NCBI GenBank assembly: GCA_005884335.1
Contig: VBCJ01000151.1
Coordinates: forward strand, 1 to 7,905
Source of the DNA: Betaproteobacteria bacterium
GTDB taxonomy: Bacteria > Pseudomonadota > Gammaproteobacteria > Burkholderiales > SG8-39
Direction: 5' to 3'
Length of the DNA stretch: 7,905 nucleotides
Shown: positions 1 through 6,501 of the stretch, piece by piece
Layout: the number at the start of each line of letters is the position of its first letter
How positions within the stretch are numbered: position 1 is the stretch's first letter
Position numbers and translations under genes: made by a program
Notes under the pieces: generated by a model
Seen by the model: the letters and a program-made list of their open reading frames with translations, nothing else
What the model was told of the DNA's origin: nothing
The model's database searches: none

Positions 1-239
1 AAACCGATACCGCGGTGATCGAGCTGACCCACAACTGGGGCGTGGACAAGTACGAGCTCGGCAACGCCTTCGGCCACATCGCCGTCGCAGTGGATGACGC
101 TTACAAGGCTTGCGAGGAAGTGAAGCGGCGCGGGGGAAAGGTCACCCGCGAGGCGGGGCCGATGAAGCACGGCACAACGGTGATCGCTTTTATCGAGGAC
201 CCCGACACCTACAAGATCGAGCTGATCGAGCGCAAGTAG
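1..239 (+). CDS. gloA: Lactoylglutathione lyase (glyoxalase I), 3' part
   Basis: This is the C-terminal part of glyoxalase I, cut by the left window edge; the frame is open from base 3 and ends at the TAG at 237-239. The enzyme isomerises the hemithioacetal of methylglyoxal and glutathione to S-lactoylglutathione in the cytosol. The visible part aligns almost without gaps to E. coli GloA. The glutamate in AVIELTHNWG matches E56, the histidine in AFGHIAV matches H74, and the glutamate in YKIELIE matches E122, so three of the four metal ligands are present; the fourth (H5) lies outside the window. The conserved segment TREAGPMKHGTTVIAF is also intact. One oddity is DPDTYKIEL, where the family nearly always has DPDGYKIEL. 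The gene converges on the unknown gene at 282-953, with 42 bases between the stops. Confidence 0.95.
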   Translation, partial: TDTAVIELTHNWGVDKYELGNAFGHIAVAVDDAYKACEEVKRRGGKVTREAGPMKHGTTVIAFIEDPDTYKIELIERK

Positions 240-281
240 TCTCGATGATGTTCCAAGGTCCGGGGGCTTGCGCGCGGGCGC

Positions 282-953
282 TCAGCGAAACGTTCCGGGC
301 ACGCCTGCAACGCGGTATTTGCGGATCTCGCTCTGCTGGCCGATCAGTGCCTTGGCGAAGTCTTCGAGCATGTCGTCGCTGACTTCCTGCGCCGGAACGG
401 TGAAGTACTCCACCCCCAGGCCGAAGAGATGCGTCGCCTGGAAGTGCAGCCTGCCCTGCTCGTGGTCCGCCTTGATGACGATGTCGGTGAGGACCGCGGC
501 CGGAACGGTGAACTTGGCGCCGATGACGAAACCCTTGGCGTTCTTTTTCTCCTCCTCCACGAATTTGACCTTGCTGAGCCATAGGGATTCGCGGATGCGC
601 TGCATCACGGGGGGCATGTCCTTCTCGATCACCACAGTGTCAGGGCTGGCCCACTTGACGAAGAAATGGGTCGTGTCGAAGTATTCCTTGTCGTTGATGC
701 GCTTCTTCCGGTAGTCGATGAACGACTCGGTGAACACGAGATCCCTGAAATCCGCGACCCAAGGGATCGAGTACACGAGGGGGCTGGTGGGCTTGACCAC
801 CGCGAGCTGCTTGAGCAGTTCGTGCACGTACTGGAACGTCTGTTTCATCTTGTCTTCGACCAGCTTGAGTTTGTCCCCCTGCAGATTCTGCTGAAGAATC
901 TGCTGGGTCTTCACCAAGTCGGCCTGCTTTTTCAGGTCGTCAAGAAGGCCCAT
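282..953 (-). CDS. Conserved-looking protein of unknown function, 223 aa
   Basis: I do not recognise a named family. With the start chosen here the protein has 223 residues. It begins MGLLDDLKKQADLVKTQQ, and its first 50 or so residues are charged, rich in Gln, Lys and Leu, and likely helical, perhaps coiled coil. The middle has many aromatics (YSIPWVADFRDLVF, EYFDTTHFFVKW), and the C-terminal half alternates hydrophobic and charged residues as beta strands would (FVIGAKFTVPAAVLTDIVIK). No signal peptide, membrane helix or catalytic motif is evident, so it is probably a soluble cytosolic protein. The ATG at 953 is preferred to the ATG at 959 because AGGGGG at 960-965 lies six bases from the former but directly abuts the latter. 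It follows rsmA after 71 bases on the same strand and could be co-transcribed or have its own promoter. Confidence 0.85.
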   Translation of the reverse strand: MGLLDDLKKQADLVKTQQILQQNLQGDKLKLVEDKMKQTFQYVHELLKQLAVVKPTSPLVYSIPWVADFRDLVFTESFIDYRKKRINDKEYFDTTHFFVKWASPDTVVIEKDMPPVMQRIRESLWLSKVKFVEEEKKNAKGFVIGAKFTVPAAVLTDIVIKADHEQGRLHFQATHLFGLGVEYFTVPAQEVSDDMLEDFAKALIGQQSEIRKYRVAGVPGTFR

Positions 954-959
954 GGCCAT

Positions 960-965
960 CCCCCT
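960..965 (-). promoter_or_regulatory. Ribosome binding site of the 223-aa protein
   Basis: On the minus strand AGGGGG ends six bases before the ATG at 953-951 and immediately before the ATG at 959-957. The spacing decides for the second ATG as the start. Confidence 0.6.
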
Positions 966-1024
966 GCTTCAAACCTCACATCCATCTATCTATACACCAT
1001 TTTGCCAGCGGGCGTTCGCGGGGT

Positions 1025-1810
1025 CTAGGTCCGGCGCTGCCCGACCCGGTTGGCGATTGTGACAAAAGCCGCAACCGAAAGCGTTTGTGCGCGTTCGCCC
1101 GGATCGACACCGAGCTCGTGGAGTTCGGATGCTGAGATCAGACCGGATAGGTTGTTTCTCAGGGTCTTTCGGCGCATCGAAAACGCTTGGGCCACCACTT
1201 TGGAAAAGCCCGCCTCATTCAAGGCATCGAGCTCCGAAAAAGCGCGCGGCACGAGCCGCACGACGGCGGAGTGAACTTTGGGCGGAGGCCGGAATGAACC
1301 CGGAGCGACCGTGAAGAGCCGCTCGAGGCGGAAGCGGTACTGCAGCGAGACTGACAGCCGCCCGTATTCGGGTTCCGACGGCTTCGCGATCATCCGTTCG
1401 ACGACTTCGTGCTGCAGCATGAAATGGAAGTCCGTGCACCGGGCGGCTGCACCGGCAACGTGGAACAGGAGCGGCGTGGAAATATTGTAGGGCAGGTTGC
1501 CCACGACCCTGAGCGGTGCGGGCAGCGTGGAAAAATCGAAGCGCAGCGCATCGGCTTGGTGCACCGTCAGACGATCGACGGGGTAGCGCTCGCGCAGGCT
1601 CTTGCACAGGTCCCGGTCGAGTTCGACGACGTGCAGGTGCTCGACGCGCTCAAGCAGCGGGGCCGTCAGCGCCCCGAGTCCGGGGCCGATTTCGACGACG
1701 TGCTCGCCCCGGCGCGGGTCGATTGCAGAAACGATACGCTCGACAACCCCGCGGTCGACGAGAAAGTGCTGACCGAATCTTTTTCGCGGGACGTGCCGGC
1801 CGGTCGTCAC
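1025..1810 (-). CDS. rsmA: 16S rRNA (adenine1518-N6/adenine1519-N6)-dimethyltransferase
   Basis: RsmA (KsgA) uses S-adenosylmethionine to dimethylate two adjacent adenines in helix 45 of 16S rRNA during late 30S assembly. The 261 residues match the usual family length. Visible motifs in order are PRKRFGQHFL (8-17), the SAM-binding VVEIGPGLGALT (38-49), the acidic VVELDRD (61-67), the catalytic motif IV NLPYNIS (105-111), MLQHEVVERM (131-140), YGRLSVSLQYRF (149-160), FRPPPKVHSAVV (173-184) and the C-terminal RRKTLRNNL (213-221). The start is a GTG at 1810, which puts RFGQHFL at the expected distance from the N terminus. It lies three bases after the pdxA stop and has no strong Shine-Dalgarno sequence, so translation is probably coupled to pdxA. 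In E. coli apaG and apaH follow rsmA; here the unknown gene at 282-953 takes that place. Confidence 0.97.
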   Translation of the reverse strand: MTTGRHVPRKRFGQHFLVDRGVVERIVSAIDPRRGEHVVEIGPGLGALTAPLLERVEHLHVVELDRDLCKSLRERYPVDRLTVHQADALRFDFSTLPAPLRVVGNLPYNISTPLLFHVAGAAARCTDFHFMLQHEVVERMIAKPSEPEYGRLSVSLQYRFRLERLFTVAPGSFRPPPKVHSAVVRLVPRAFSELDALNEAGFSKVVAQAFSMRRKTLRNNLSGLISASELHELGVDPGERAQTLSVAAFVTIANRVGQRRT

Positions 1811-1813
1811 TGT

Positions 1814-2854
1814 CTAGCGGGCCGTCCGAGTCTCGGCTTGCGCCATCTCGATCGCCGCTTCGACCGCCTCGATGAGGCTGTCGGGTTCTGCCCGACCGGT
1901 GCCGGCAAGCTCGATCGCGGTGCCATGGTCGACCGAGGTCCGGATCATGGGCAAACCGAGCGTGACGTTGATTCCCCTGCCGAAGCTCGCGTACTTGAGC
2001 ACGGGCAGGCCCTGATCGTGATACATCGCAAGTACGCAATCGGCCCCGGATAGCCGATCGGGAACAAACAGCGTATCCGCTGGCAACGGTCCGGTGAGCC
2101 GCAAACCTTCCGCGCGCAGTTTCTCGAGAGTTGGCCCGATCACCTCGATTTCCTCTCGCCCGAAATAGCCGCCCTCGCCGCTATGCGGATTGAGGCCGGC
2201 GACCAGAATCCGCGGCGCCGGAATTCCGAACCGGTGGATGAGCTCCGCGTGGAGGACCCGGAGCGTCCGTTCGAGGCCTTCTCGGGTCAGCGCGCGCGGC
2301 ACATCCTTCAAGGCGAGGTGCGTGGTCGCGAGCGCGACGCGCAGGCCCGCGCCCGCGAGCATCATGACCACCTGAGCGGTGCCGGTACGCTCGGCGAGAT
2401 ACTCCGTGTGGCCGATGAAGGGGATGCCGCCGTCGTTGATGACGCCCTTGTGCACGGGTGCGGTGGTGAGCGCAGCGAACTCGCCGGCCTTGCAGCCTGC
2501 GATCGCGCGGTCGATAAGCGAAATCACGTAGGGCGCGTTGCGCGGATCGAGCGTGCCTGCCCGACAGGGGGATGAGAGCGGGATATGCAGGCATGCGATC
2601 GAATCCGACGTCAAGCCTGCGCCGGGATCGCACAGCCGCACGCCGAGCCCGAGTTGCCGGGCGCGGCTCCCGAGCATCTCCCGGTCTCCAAGAACCACGA
2701 TGCGCGCCGCAAACCTCTTTCGCGCGAGGGCCAGACAGACATCCGGGCCTATGCCCGCCGGCTCCCCGGAGGTCACTGCTATGACCGGGACGGAATTCGA
2801 GCCCGGCGCAATGCCCGGCCGGGACACCGCCGGCTTTTCGAGTCGAGCGTTCAC
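1814..2854 (-). CDS. pdxA: 4-hydroxythreonine-4-phosphate dehydrogenase
   Basis: PdxA oxidises 4-phosphohydroxy-L-threonine with NAD(P), giving 3-amino-1-hydroxyacetone phosphate for pyridoxal phosphate synthesis. With the GTG at 2854 the protein has 346 residues, slightly longer than the usual 330 or so. Motifs are TSGEPAGIGPD (28-38), APVHKG (132-137), FIGHTEYLAER (146-156), THLALKDVP (178-186), NPHSGEGGYFG (222-232), ADTLF (259-263), MYHDQGLPVLK (277-287) and GINVTLGLPMIRTSVDHGT (294-312). H179, H224 and H279 occupy the positions of the E. coli metal ligands H166, H211 and H266. The start is inferred: this GTG forms a GTGA overlap with the surA stop. Alternatives are the GTG at 2827 (337 aa) and an ATG at 2908 (364 aa), the latter needing a 58-base overlap with surA. 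The gene lies between surA and rsmA, the conserved order. Confidence 0.96.
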   Translation of the reverse strand: MNARLEKPAVSRPGIAPGSNSVPVIAVTSGEPAGIGPDVCLALARKRFAARIVVLGDREMLGSRARQLGLGVRLCDPGAGLTSDSIACLHIPLSSPCRAGTLDPRNAPYVISLIDRAIAGCKAGEFAALTTAPVHKGVINDGGIPFIGHTEYLAERTGTAQVVMMLAGAGLRVALATTHLALKDVPRALTREGLERTLRVLHAELIHRFGIPAPRILVAGLNPHSGEGGYFGREEIEVIGPTLEKLRAEGLRLTGPLPADTLFVPDRLSGADCVLAMYHDQGLPVLKYASFGRGINVTLGLPMIRTSVDHGTAIELAGTGRAEPDSLIEAVEAAIEMAQAETRTAR

Positions 2855-4164
2855 CGTTCTTCGAGCCGCATTTCCACGTAGGCGCGATCGCGCAACTGGC
2901 GCAGCCATTCCTGATAGGCCTCGTCACCCTTTCTGTCGAGAAGAGCCTTGCGCGCCTCGACGCGCCTGCGCTCGGAGGACATGTCCGCGGTACGCCGCTC
3001 GAGCACCTGAATGAGATGCCATCCGAACGGAGTCTTGACGGGCTGGCTTACATCCATCGGCTTCAGCTCCGCAAAGGCCCGCTCGAATTCCGGCACGGTA
3101 TCCCCCGGATAGATCCATCCCAGATCTCCACCCCGAGAAGCCGAGCCGTCGTCCGAATTCAGGCGGGCCAGCTCGGCGAAGTTCACTCCGTTTACGATGC
3201 GTTCCCGCAAGCTGAGCAGCTTCCTCTTGGCTTCGTCCTCGGAAACGAGATCGTTGGTGCGTGCCAGAATATGACGCACGTGCGCCTGCTCCACGAGGAC
3301 AGGCGCGCCTGCACCGCGCAGCTCGATGAGCTTGAGCACGTGGAATCCGGCGGGGCTTCGAAACACACCGCTGACGCCTCCGGGCTTCAGGCCCGCCAGA
3401 GCCTCGACATACAATTCCGGCAGCCGCTGCTGACTGCGCCAACCCATCACACCTCCCTGAAGCGCGTCCGGCGCATCGGAGTAGGCGGCGGCGAGCTGGG
3501 CGAACTCCGTGCCGTCCCTGATCCGCTTCACCGCTTCCTCGGCGCGGGCACGCCGGCTTTCCAGCTGCTCCGGCGTCGCCTGCTCGGGTACCCGGACCAA
3601 AATGTGCGCGATGTTGTATTCAGTCGCAGTGTCTTTTCTTTCGCTCTGCTCGAGGAGCAGATTCTCGATCTCACTTTCGCTGACGGTAATCTTCCCGGTG
3701 ACTTCGCGGTCCCGCAAGCGATTCATCAGAATCTCATTGCGCAGCTCTTCCCGAAATCTGTCGAAACGGATTGCATCGCGCTCGAGCGTCTGCCTGAATT
3801 CGGTCAATGAGAGCTTGTTTCCCTCGGCGACCCGGCTCACGGTACGGTCGAGCTCCAAATCGTCCACGCGCACCCCCGTCTCCCGGGCATATTGCAGCTG
3901 AACTTTTTCTATGATGAGGCGCTCCAGCACCTGGCGCTCGATCTCGCCGCGATCGGGAAGGGATGTTCCGCGGCGCTGCAGCTCCCTCTGCACGCGGTTC
4001 ATCCGCTCCGCCAGCTCGTACTGCGTGATCACCTCTTTGTTGACTACCGCGACGATCCGGTCTATCAGGTCGACGCGCGCTGGCGCGGCCGGCTCCTGGC
4101 GAGGGCTTTGTGCGAACGCCGCACCACACGCCGTCAGCAACAGAATGGCAGGTTGAAATCTCAT
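2851..4164 (-). CDS. surA: Periplasmic chaperone and peptidyl-prolyl isomerase SurA
   Basis: SurA escorts unfolded outer-membrane barrel proteins, LptD among them, across the periplasm to the Bam complex. The 437 residues match the family. A signal peptide MRFQPAILLLTACGAAFA is followed by Gln19. The N-terminal chaperone domain (about 32-175) starts with the typical LIDRIVAVVNKEVITQYEL. The first parvulin domain spans about 183-283 (YNIAHILV, FAQLAAAYSD, GGVMGW, PAGFHVLKL). The second spans about 293-390 (AHVRHIL, FAELARLNSDD, GGDLGWIYPGD, PFGWHLIQVLE). A C-terminal helix follows. The ATG at 4164 lies 18 bases after the lptD stop; the lptD TGA is the in-frame stop just upstream, so no earlier start exists. 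The Shine-Dalgarno sequence is weak. One oddity is a lipobox-like LTAC at residues 10-13. Confidence 0.97.
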   Translation of the reverse strand: MRFQPAILLLTACGAAFAQSPRQEPAAPARVDLIDRIVAVVNKEVITQYELAERMNRVQRELQRRGTSLPDRGEIERQVLERLIIEKVQLQYARETGVRVDDLELDRTVSRVAEGNKLSLTEFRQTLERDAIRFDRFREELRNEILMNRLRDREVTGKITVSESEIENLLLEQSERKDTATEYNIAHILVRVPEQATPEQLESRRARAEEAVKRIRDGTEFAQLAAAYSDAPDALQGGVMGWRSQQRLPELYVEALAGLKPGGVSGVFRSPAGFHVLKLIELRGAGAPVLVEQAHVRHILARTNDLVSEDEAKRKLLSLRERIVNGVNFAELARLNSDDGSASRGGDLGWIYPGDTVPEFERAFAELKPMDVSQPVKTPFGWHLIQVLERRTADMSSERRRVEARKALLDRKGDEAYQEWLRQLRDRAYVEMRLEER

Positions 4165-4182
4165 CGTTTCATTGTCAAGCCG

Positions 4183-4800
4183 TCAGTCGTAGAAATCAAA
4201 TAAGTCGCCAGGCTTCCGGTCCGGTGAAGGCGCGTTGATCCGCTGGTAACCCGGAATGCTGCGTTTCAAGGCCTCGAGAGGATTGGACCCGAGGCGCGAA
4301 AAGCCGTTCAGCTCCAGCTGCAAGAAAAGGCTCGACGACGAGGTGCCGGCGGTCAGCGCAAATCGCTGCACGACGAAGCGAATTGTCCAGCAGTCGGCTC
4401 CGTATTCGAGGCCCCCTATGCCCTCAACGATTCGGCTATCGCTCAGCGAATAGTTGAAGCGTCCGACGCCGTACCAGCGCCCGGCGATCGGCCACTGTGC
4501 CGACAGGTCCACCTGCTTGAGCGGAGCCGTCGTCGTAATGTCCCCGCTCAGGTACCGGTAGCTCAGGTTGAGCGCCTTGAGCCCTTCGGGCCGATAGCGC
4601 GCTGCCAGGGTCAGGCGCTCGGTACGGTAGTCGCGCTGATCGTATTCGTTAGCACCCTCGAAGGTCCAGTGCTGGCTCACGCGCCCCGATAGCGCGGCGA
4701 GCCAGTTCGATGCGTTGTAAGTGCGCGGCACGTCGTTGGGATTGAGCGTGACCCGCTGGTCCCTGAAATAGTAGCGCTGACCGAACGTGCCGCGCAGCAC
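4183..4800 (-). CDS. lptD: LptD C-terminal barrel fragment
   Basis: This frame carries the last quarter of LptD. It reads LRGTFGQRYYFRDQRVTLN, then alternating barrel strands (WTFEGANEYDQRDYRTERL, LNLSYRYLSGD, RWYGVGRFNYSLSD), then GGLEYGADCWTIRFVVQRF and FLQLELNGFSRLGSNP near the end. C137 of the fragment corresponds to the CC pair (C724/C725) of E. coli LptD, with one cysteine here. The nominal GTG at 4800 is only the first permitted start codon in the frame. Homology continues upstream of it to at least the Asn and Gly codons at 4812-4807, so this is not an independent gene. Translated alone it would have no signal peptide. The stop at 4183 lies 18 bases before surA. Confidence 0.75.
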   Translation of the reverse strand: MLRGTFGQRYYFRDQRVTLNPNDVPRTYNASNWLAALSGRVSQHWTFEGANEYDQRDYRTERLTLAARYRPEGLKALNLSYRYLSGDITTTAPLKQVDLSAQWPIAGRWYGVGRFNYSLSDSRIVEGIGGLEYGADCWTIRFVVQRFALTAGTSSSSLFLQLELNGFSRLGSNPLEALKRSIPGYQRINAPSPDRKPGDLFDFYD

Positions 4801-6412
4801 TTCCTGCCCGTTCGACGGCGATCGCGGTATCGAACAGAGGAATTTGGCTCTGGTCGCGAAACGGGATGTTCACGTAGTAAAGACGCGGCTCGAGCGTCTG
4901 TATGACCCCTTGCCCAAGCGCGTTGGTTTCTCTCTCGTAGATCAGCCCGCTGTCGACACTGAAAATGGGGAGCGTGCGGCTGATCGAATTCGGGAATGCC
5001 GGGAATGCGGTGAGGATGGTTGAACCCGGTGGTGCTGCCGGGTCCGGGTCCGGGATCGAGATTCTCGGGATCTCATAAAGCGAATAGTACGTGTAGTGCA
5101 CGCCGACCTTCGGCGTGAGGAAGAAACTTGGCGTGATGAGCGGCAGGCTGAGGCTTGGATAGAGCGTCGAGCGCTTGCCGTTCACGAGCGAGGGATGGCT
5201 GAAGTCGACGAACTCGGCCGCGGACCCGAAATCGAAGCCGCCTATATCCTGGCGCAGAGTGGACAAGGTGAGCTGCGGGGTGCGGCCGTAAGGGACGACG
5301 ATAGGATTGTCCGGATCCTGCAGGACCTGGAACCGCTGTACCCGCGCCGTCGCCGAGTAGCTGCCTGTGCCCCACCACTGGCCGTTGTAAGTCAAAAAGC
5401 CCTCACGAAGCAGCGTGGCCTGCGAAGTGATGTTGATGCGGGTCGCAAGATCGCGGAAATAGCTGTCGTCCGAGACTTTGTTCAGATTGAGTCCGCCAAG
5501 GAGGAAGCCATCGCGGTTGTAGCTGCCAGCCAGACTCATCCCGTAACGGCGGCGATCGGCGGCACGGTCATTCGGGAGCACCTCCGCGCTGAGATCGCCT
5601 TTGTAGTCCTTCTGCAAATAGCGGAACTGCTCCGCGAGCTGCAATCCGCGCTTTTCCATGTAACGCGGCGTGAGCGTGAGGTCGTAGTTGGGCGCGAGAT
5701 TCAGGTAATACGGAATTCCGACCTCGGGTCCGCTCTTCCCGGTAACGCCGATCGAAGGCGGAAGAAAGCCCGATTTGCGCTGGTTATTCAGCGAGAAATC
5801 AAAAGAAGGCGCCGCGATGATGGGCAGTCCCTCGAAATACACGCTGCCGCCGCGGGCGGTTCCCACCTCGCGCGTGAAATCCAGATCCAGCTCGTCGGCC
5901 TTGACCAGCCAGCCGTCGTCGCCCGGCTTGCAGGAGGTGAAGAAGCCGTCCTTGATTCTGTACTGGTTCTCCCCAAGGAACTCGATCGATTCAGCCTGCC
6001 CGCGCGCGGAGACCGGTTGCTGACCGGTCTTTGGACGCGGCGTGAAAGTAAAGTCGGGTTTCTCGAATAGGCCGGTCGCATCCCTGATCGAATACCTCAG
6101 CGCGGGGCCCTTCAAAGTGTCGCCGTTGCGTTGAAGGCGCACGTTGCCGCTGGCTTCGACCTCTTCATTTCCTTCGTGATAGGTCAGCGAGTCGGCCCGG
6201 ATCGACAAGCCCCCTCGACGCAGGCTGGCGTTGCCCCGCGCCGTCGTGTCCTTTCCTGCAACGCCTTCGATGCGGTCCGCGTCCACGATGATCGGCAAGG
6301 CGCGTTCCTCGGAGGGACTCCGCAGCTGAAGGCCCTGCCCCTGCGCGTACACCGCGGCAGAACCAAACAGCGCAAGTGCCAACGCCGCACGGCGGGCAGG
6401 TGAACAAGACAT
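4649..6412 (-). CDS. lptD: LptD N-terminal fragment (587 aa, last 55 out of frame)
   Basis: The start is the ATG at 6412. It gives a good signal peptide (MSCSPARRAALALALFGSAAVYA, shown here as MSCSPARR then a hydrophobic stretch ending AAVYA) with probable cleavage before QGQG. A longer frame from a TTG at 6463 would add 17 non-signal residues. The periplasmic OstA/LptA-like domain follows, about residues 40-150 (IVDADRIEG, ARGNASLRRG, YHEGNEEVEASGNVRL). Next comes the start of the barrel with FFTSCKPGDDGWLV, whose C161 is the likely N-domain partner of the interdomain disulfide, and KSGFLPPSIG and EVGIPYYLNLAPNYDLTLTP. True homology ends at residue 532; the remaining 55 residues (from VERAGSAARH on) are a read-through of the wrong frame to the stop at 4649. 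Confidence 0.75.
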   Translation of the reverse strand: MSCSPARRAALALALFGSAAVYAQGQGLQLRSPSEERALPIIVDADRIEGVAGKDTTARGNASLRRGGLSIRADSLTYHEGNEEVEASGNVRLQRNGDTLKGPALRYSIRDATGLFEKPDFTFTPRPKTGQQPVSARGQAESIEFLGENQYRIKDGFFTSCKPGDDGWLVKADELDLDFTREVGTARGGSVYFEGLPIIAAPSFDFSLNNQRKSGFLPPSIGVTGKSGPEVGIPYYLNLAPNYDLTLTPRYMEKRGLQLAEQFRYLQKDYKGDLSAEVLPNDRAADRRRYGMSLAGSYNRDGFLLGGLNLNKVSDDSYFRDLATRINITSQATLLREGFLTYNGQWWGTGSYSATARVQRFQVLQDPDNPIVVPYGRTPQLTLSTLRQDIGGFDFGSAAEFVDFSHPSLVNGKRSTLYPSLSLPLITPSFFLTPKVGVHYTYYSLYEIPRISIPDPDPAAPPGSTILTAFPAFPNSISRTLPIFSVDSGLIYERETNALGQGVIQTLEPRLYYVNIPFRDQSQIPLFDTAIAVERAGSAARHVRSALLFQGPAGHAQSQRRAAHLQRIELARRAIGAREPALDLRGC

Positions 6413-6450
6413 ATCAGAGACGCCTGGACCTGGGCTTTCGGGGCGGGTGC

Positions 6451-6456
6451 TAAAAT
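6451..6456 (+). promoter_or_regulatory. Candidate extended -10 promoter for amgK-murU
   Basis: The sequence TGCTAAAAT at 6448-6456 fits an extended -10 element (TG, one base, then TAAAAT, five of six matches to TATAAT). No good -35 hexamer lies 16-18 bases upstream, as is common for extended -10 promoters. Transcription would start near 6463 and give a leader of about 40 bases before the amgK TTG. This is a motif reading only. Confidence 0.4.
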
Positions 6457-6480
6457 CGCACAAATCAGCGGCGAAGGCAA
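6452..6480 (-). promoter_or_regulatory. Candidate promoter for the lptD-surA-pdxA-rsmA cluster
   Basis: On the minus strand TTGCCT (6480-6475, four of six matches to TTGACA) is followed after exactly 17 bases by TGC plus GATTTT (6457-6452, three of six matches, with the TG of an extended -10). Its -10 covers almost the same bases as the plus-strand TAAAAT. The leader before the lptD ATG would be about 30 bases. The match is weak. Confidence 0.3.
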
Positions 6481-6492
6481 TTCTTTGTTTCC

Positions 6493-6498
6493 GGAGGA
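6493..6498 (+). promoter_or_regulatory. Ribosome binding site of amgK
   Basis: GGAGGA is a near-perfect anti-16S match placed three bases before the TTG at 6502. It decides for this TTG over the first in-frame ATG at 6538. Confidence 0.75.
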
Positions 6499-6501
6499 TT
6501 T

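Larger units (their letters stand above)
4183..6412 (-). pseudogene. lptD: LPS-assembly protein LptD, disrupted by a frame-changing deletion (real or artefact)
   Basis: LptD is the outer-membrane barrel that, plugged by LptE, inserts lipopolysaccharide into the outer leaflet. The gene is present from signal peptide to C terminus but in two frames. The upstream frame is good until residue 532 (IPLFDTAIA, codon at 4819-4817). The homologous frame then resumes one register away at SNGQEVLRGTFGQRYYF (from about 4815). Comparison with E. coli LptD, between DSSLL and the segment ending VGQIYYF, indicates that about 35 residues are missing at the join. The frame arithmetic requires a net loss of 3n+2 bases. 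As written the product would lack the end of the barrel and could not work. LptD is essential in E. coli and normally so in LPS-producing bacteria, which makes an assembly or sequencing error at least as likely as a genuine lesion. Restored, it would be about 775-780 residues, a normal size. Confidence 0.85.

Noticed and set aside
240..281. A possible terminator hairpin between the convergent gloA and unknown genes (GCGC-rich stretch near 268-284)
   Set aside because: Only a short GCGC stem with a mismatch and no T-tract on either side; not enough to call a terminator.
984..994. A short ATCT tandem (ATCTATCTATA) upstream of the unknown gene, read as TATAGATAGAT on the minus strand
   Set aside because: It could serve as a -10 (TATAGA), but no -35 hexamer lies at the right spacing and the repeat is under three units. 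I could not support a promoter or repeat call.
960..1024. A terminator after rsmA
   Set aside because: The GC-rich bases just past the rsmA stop form no stable inverted repeat followed by T residues, so rsmA and the unknown gene may be co-transcribed.
4649..4816. The tail of the LptD N-terminal fragment as a genuine novel C terminus
   Set aside because: The residues after DTAIA are Arg- and Ala-rich and overlap the true barrel frame, which shows the expected strand pattern; the tail is out-of-frame read-through.
5096..6070. A 324-codon open frame on the plus strand opposite lptD
   Set aside because: It is an antisense shadow of the LptD barrel, rich in Arg, Glu and Ala with no motif. The lptD frame explains the sequence.
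6413..6463. A TTG start at 6463 extending lptD by 17 residues
   Set aside because: It would place non-signal residues before a good signal peptide and would use the promoter region. The ATG at 6412 fits better.
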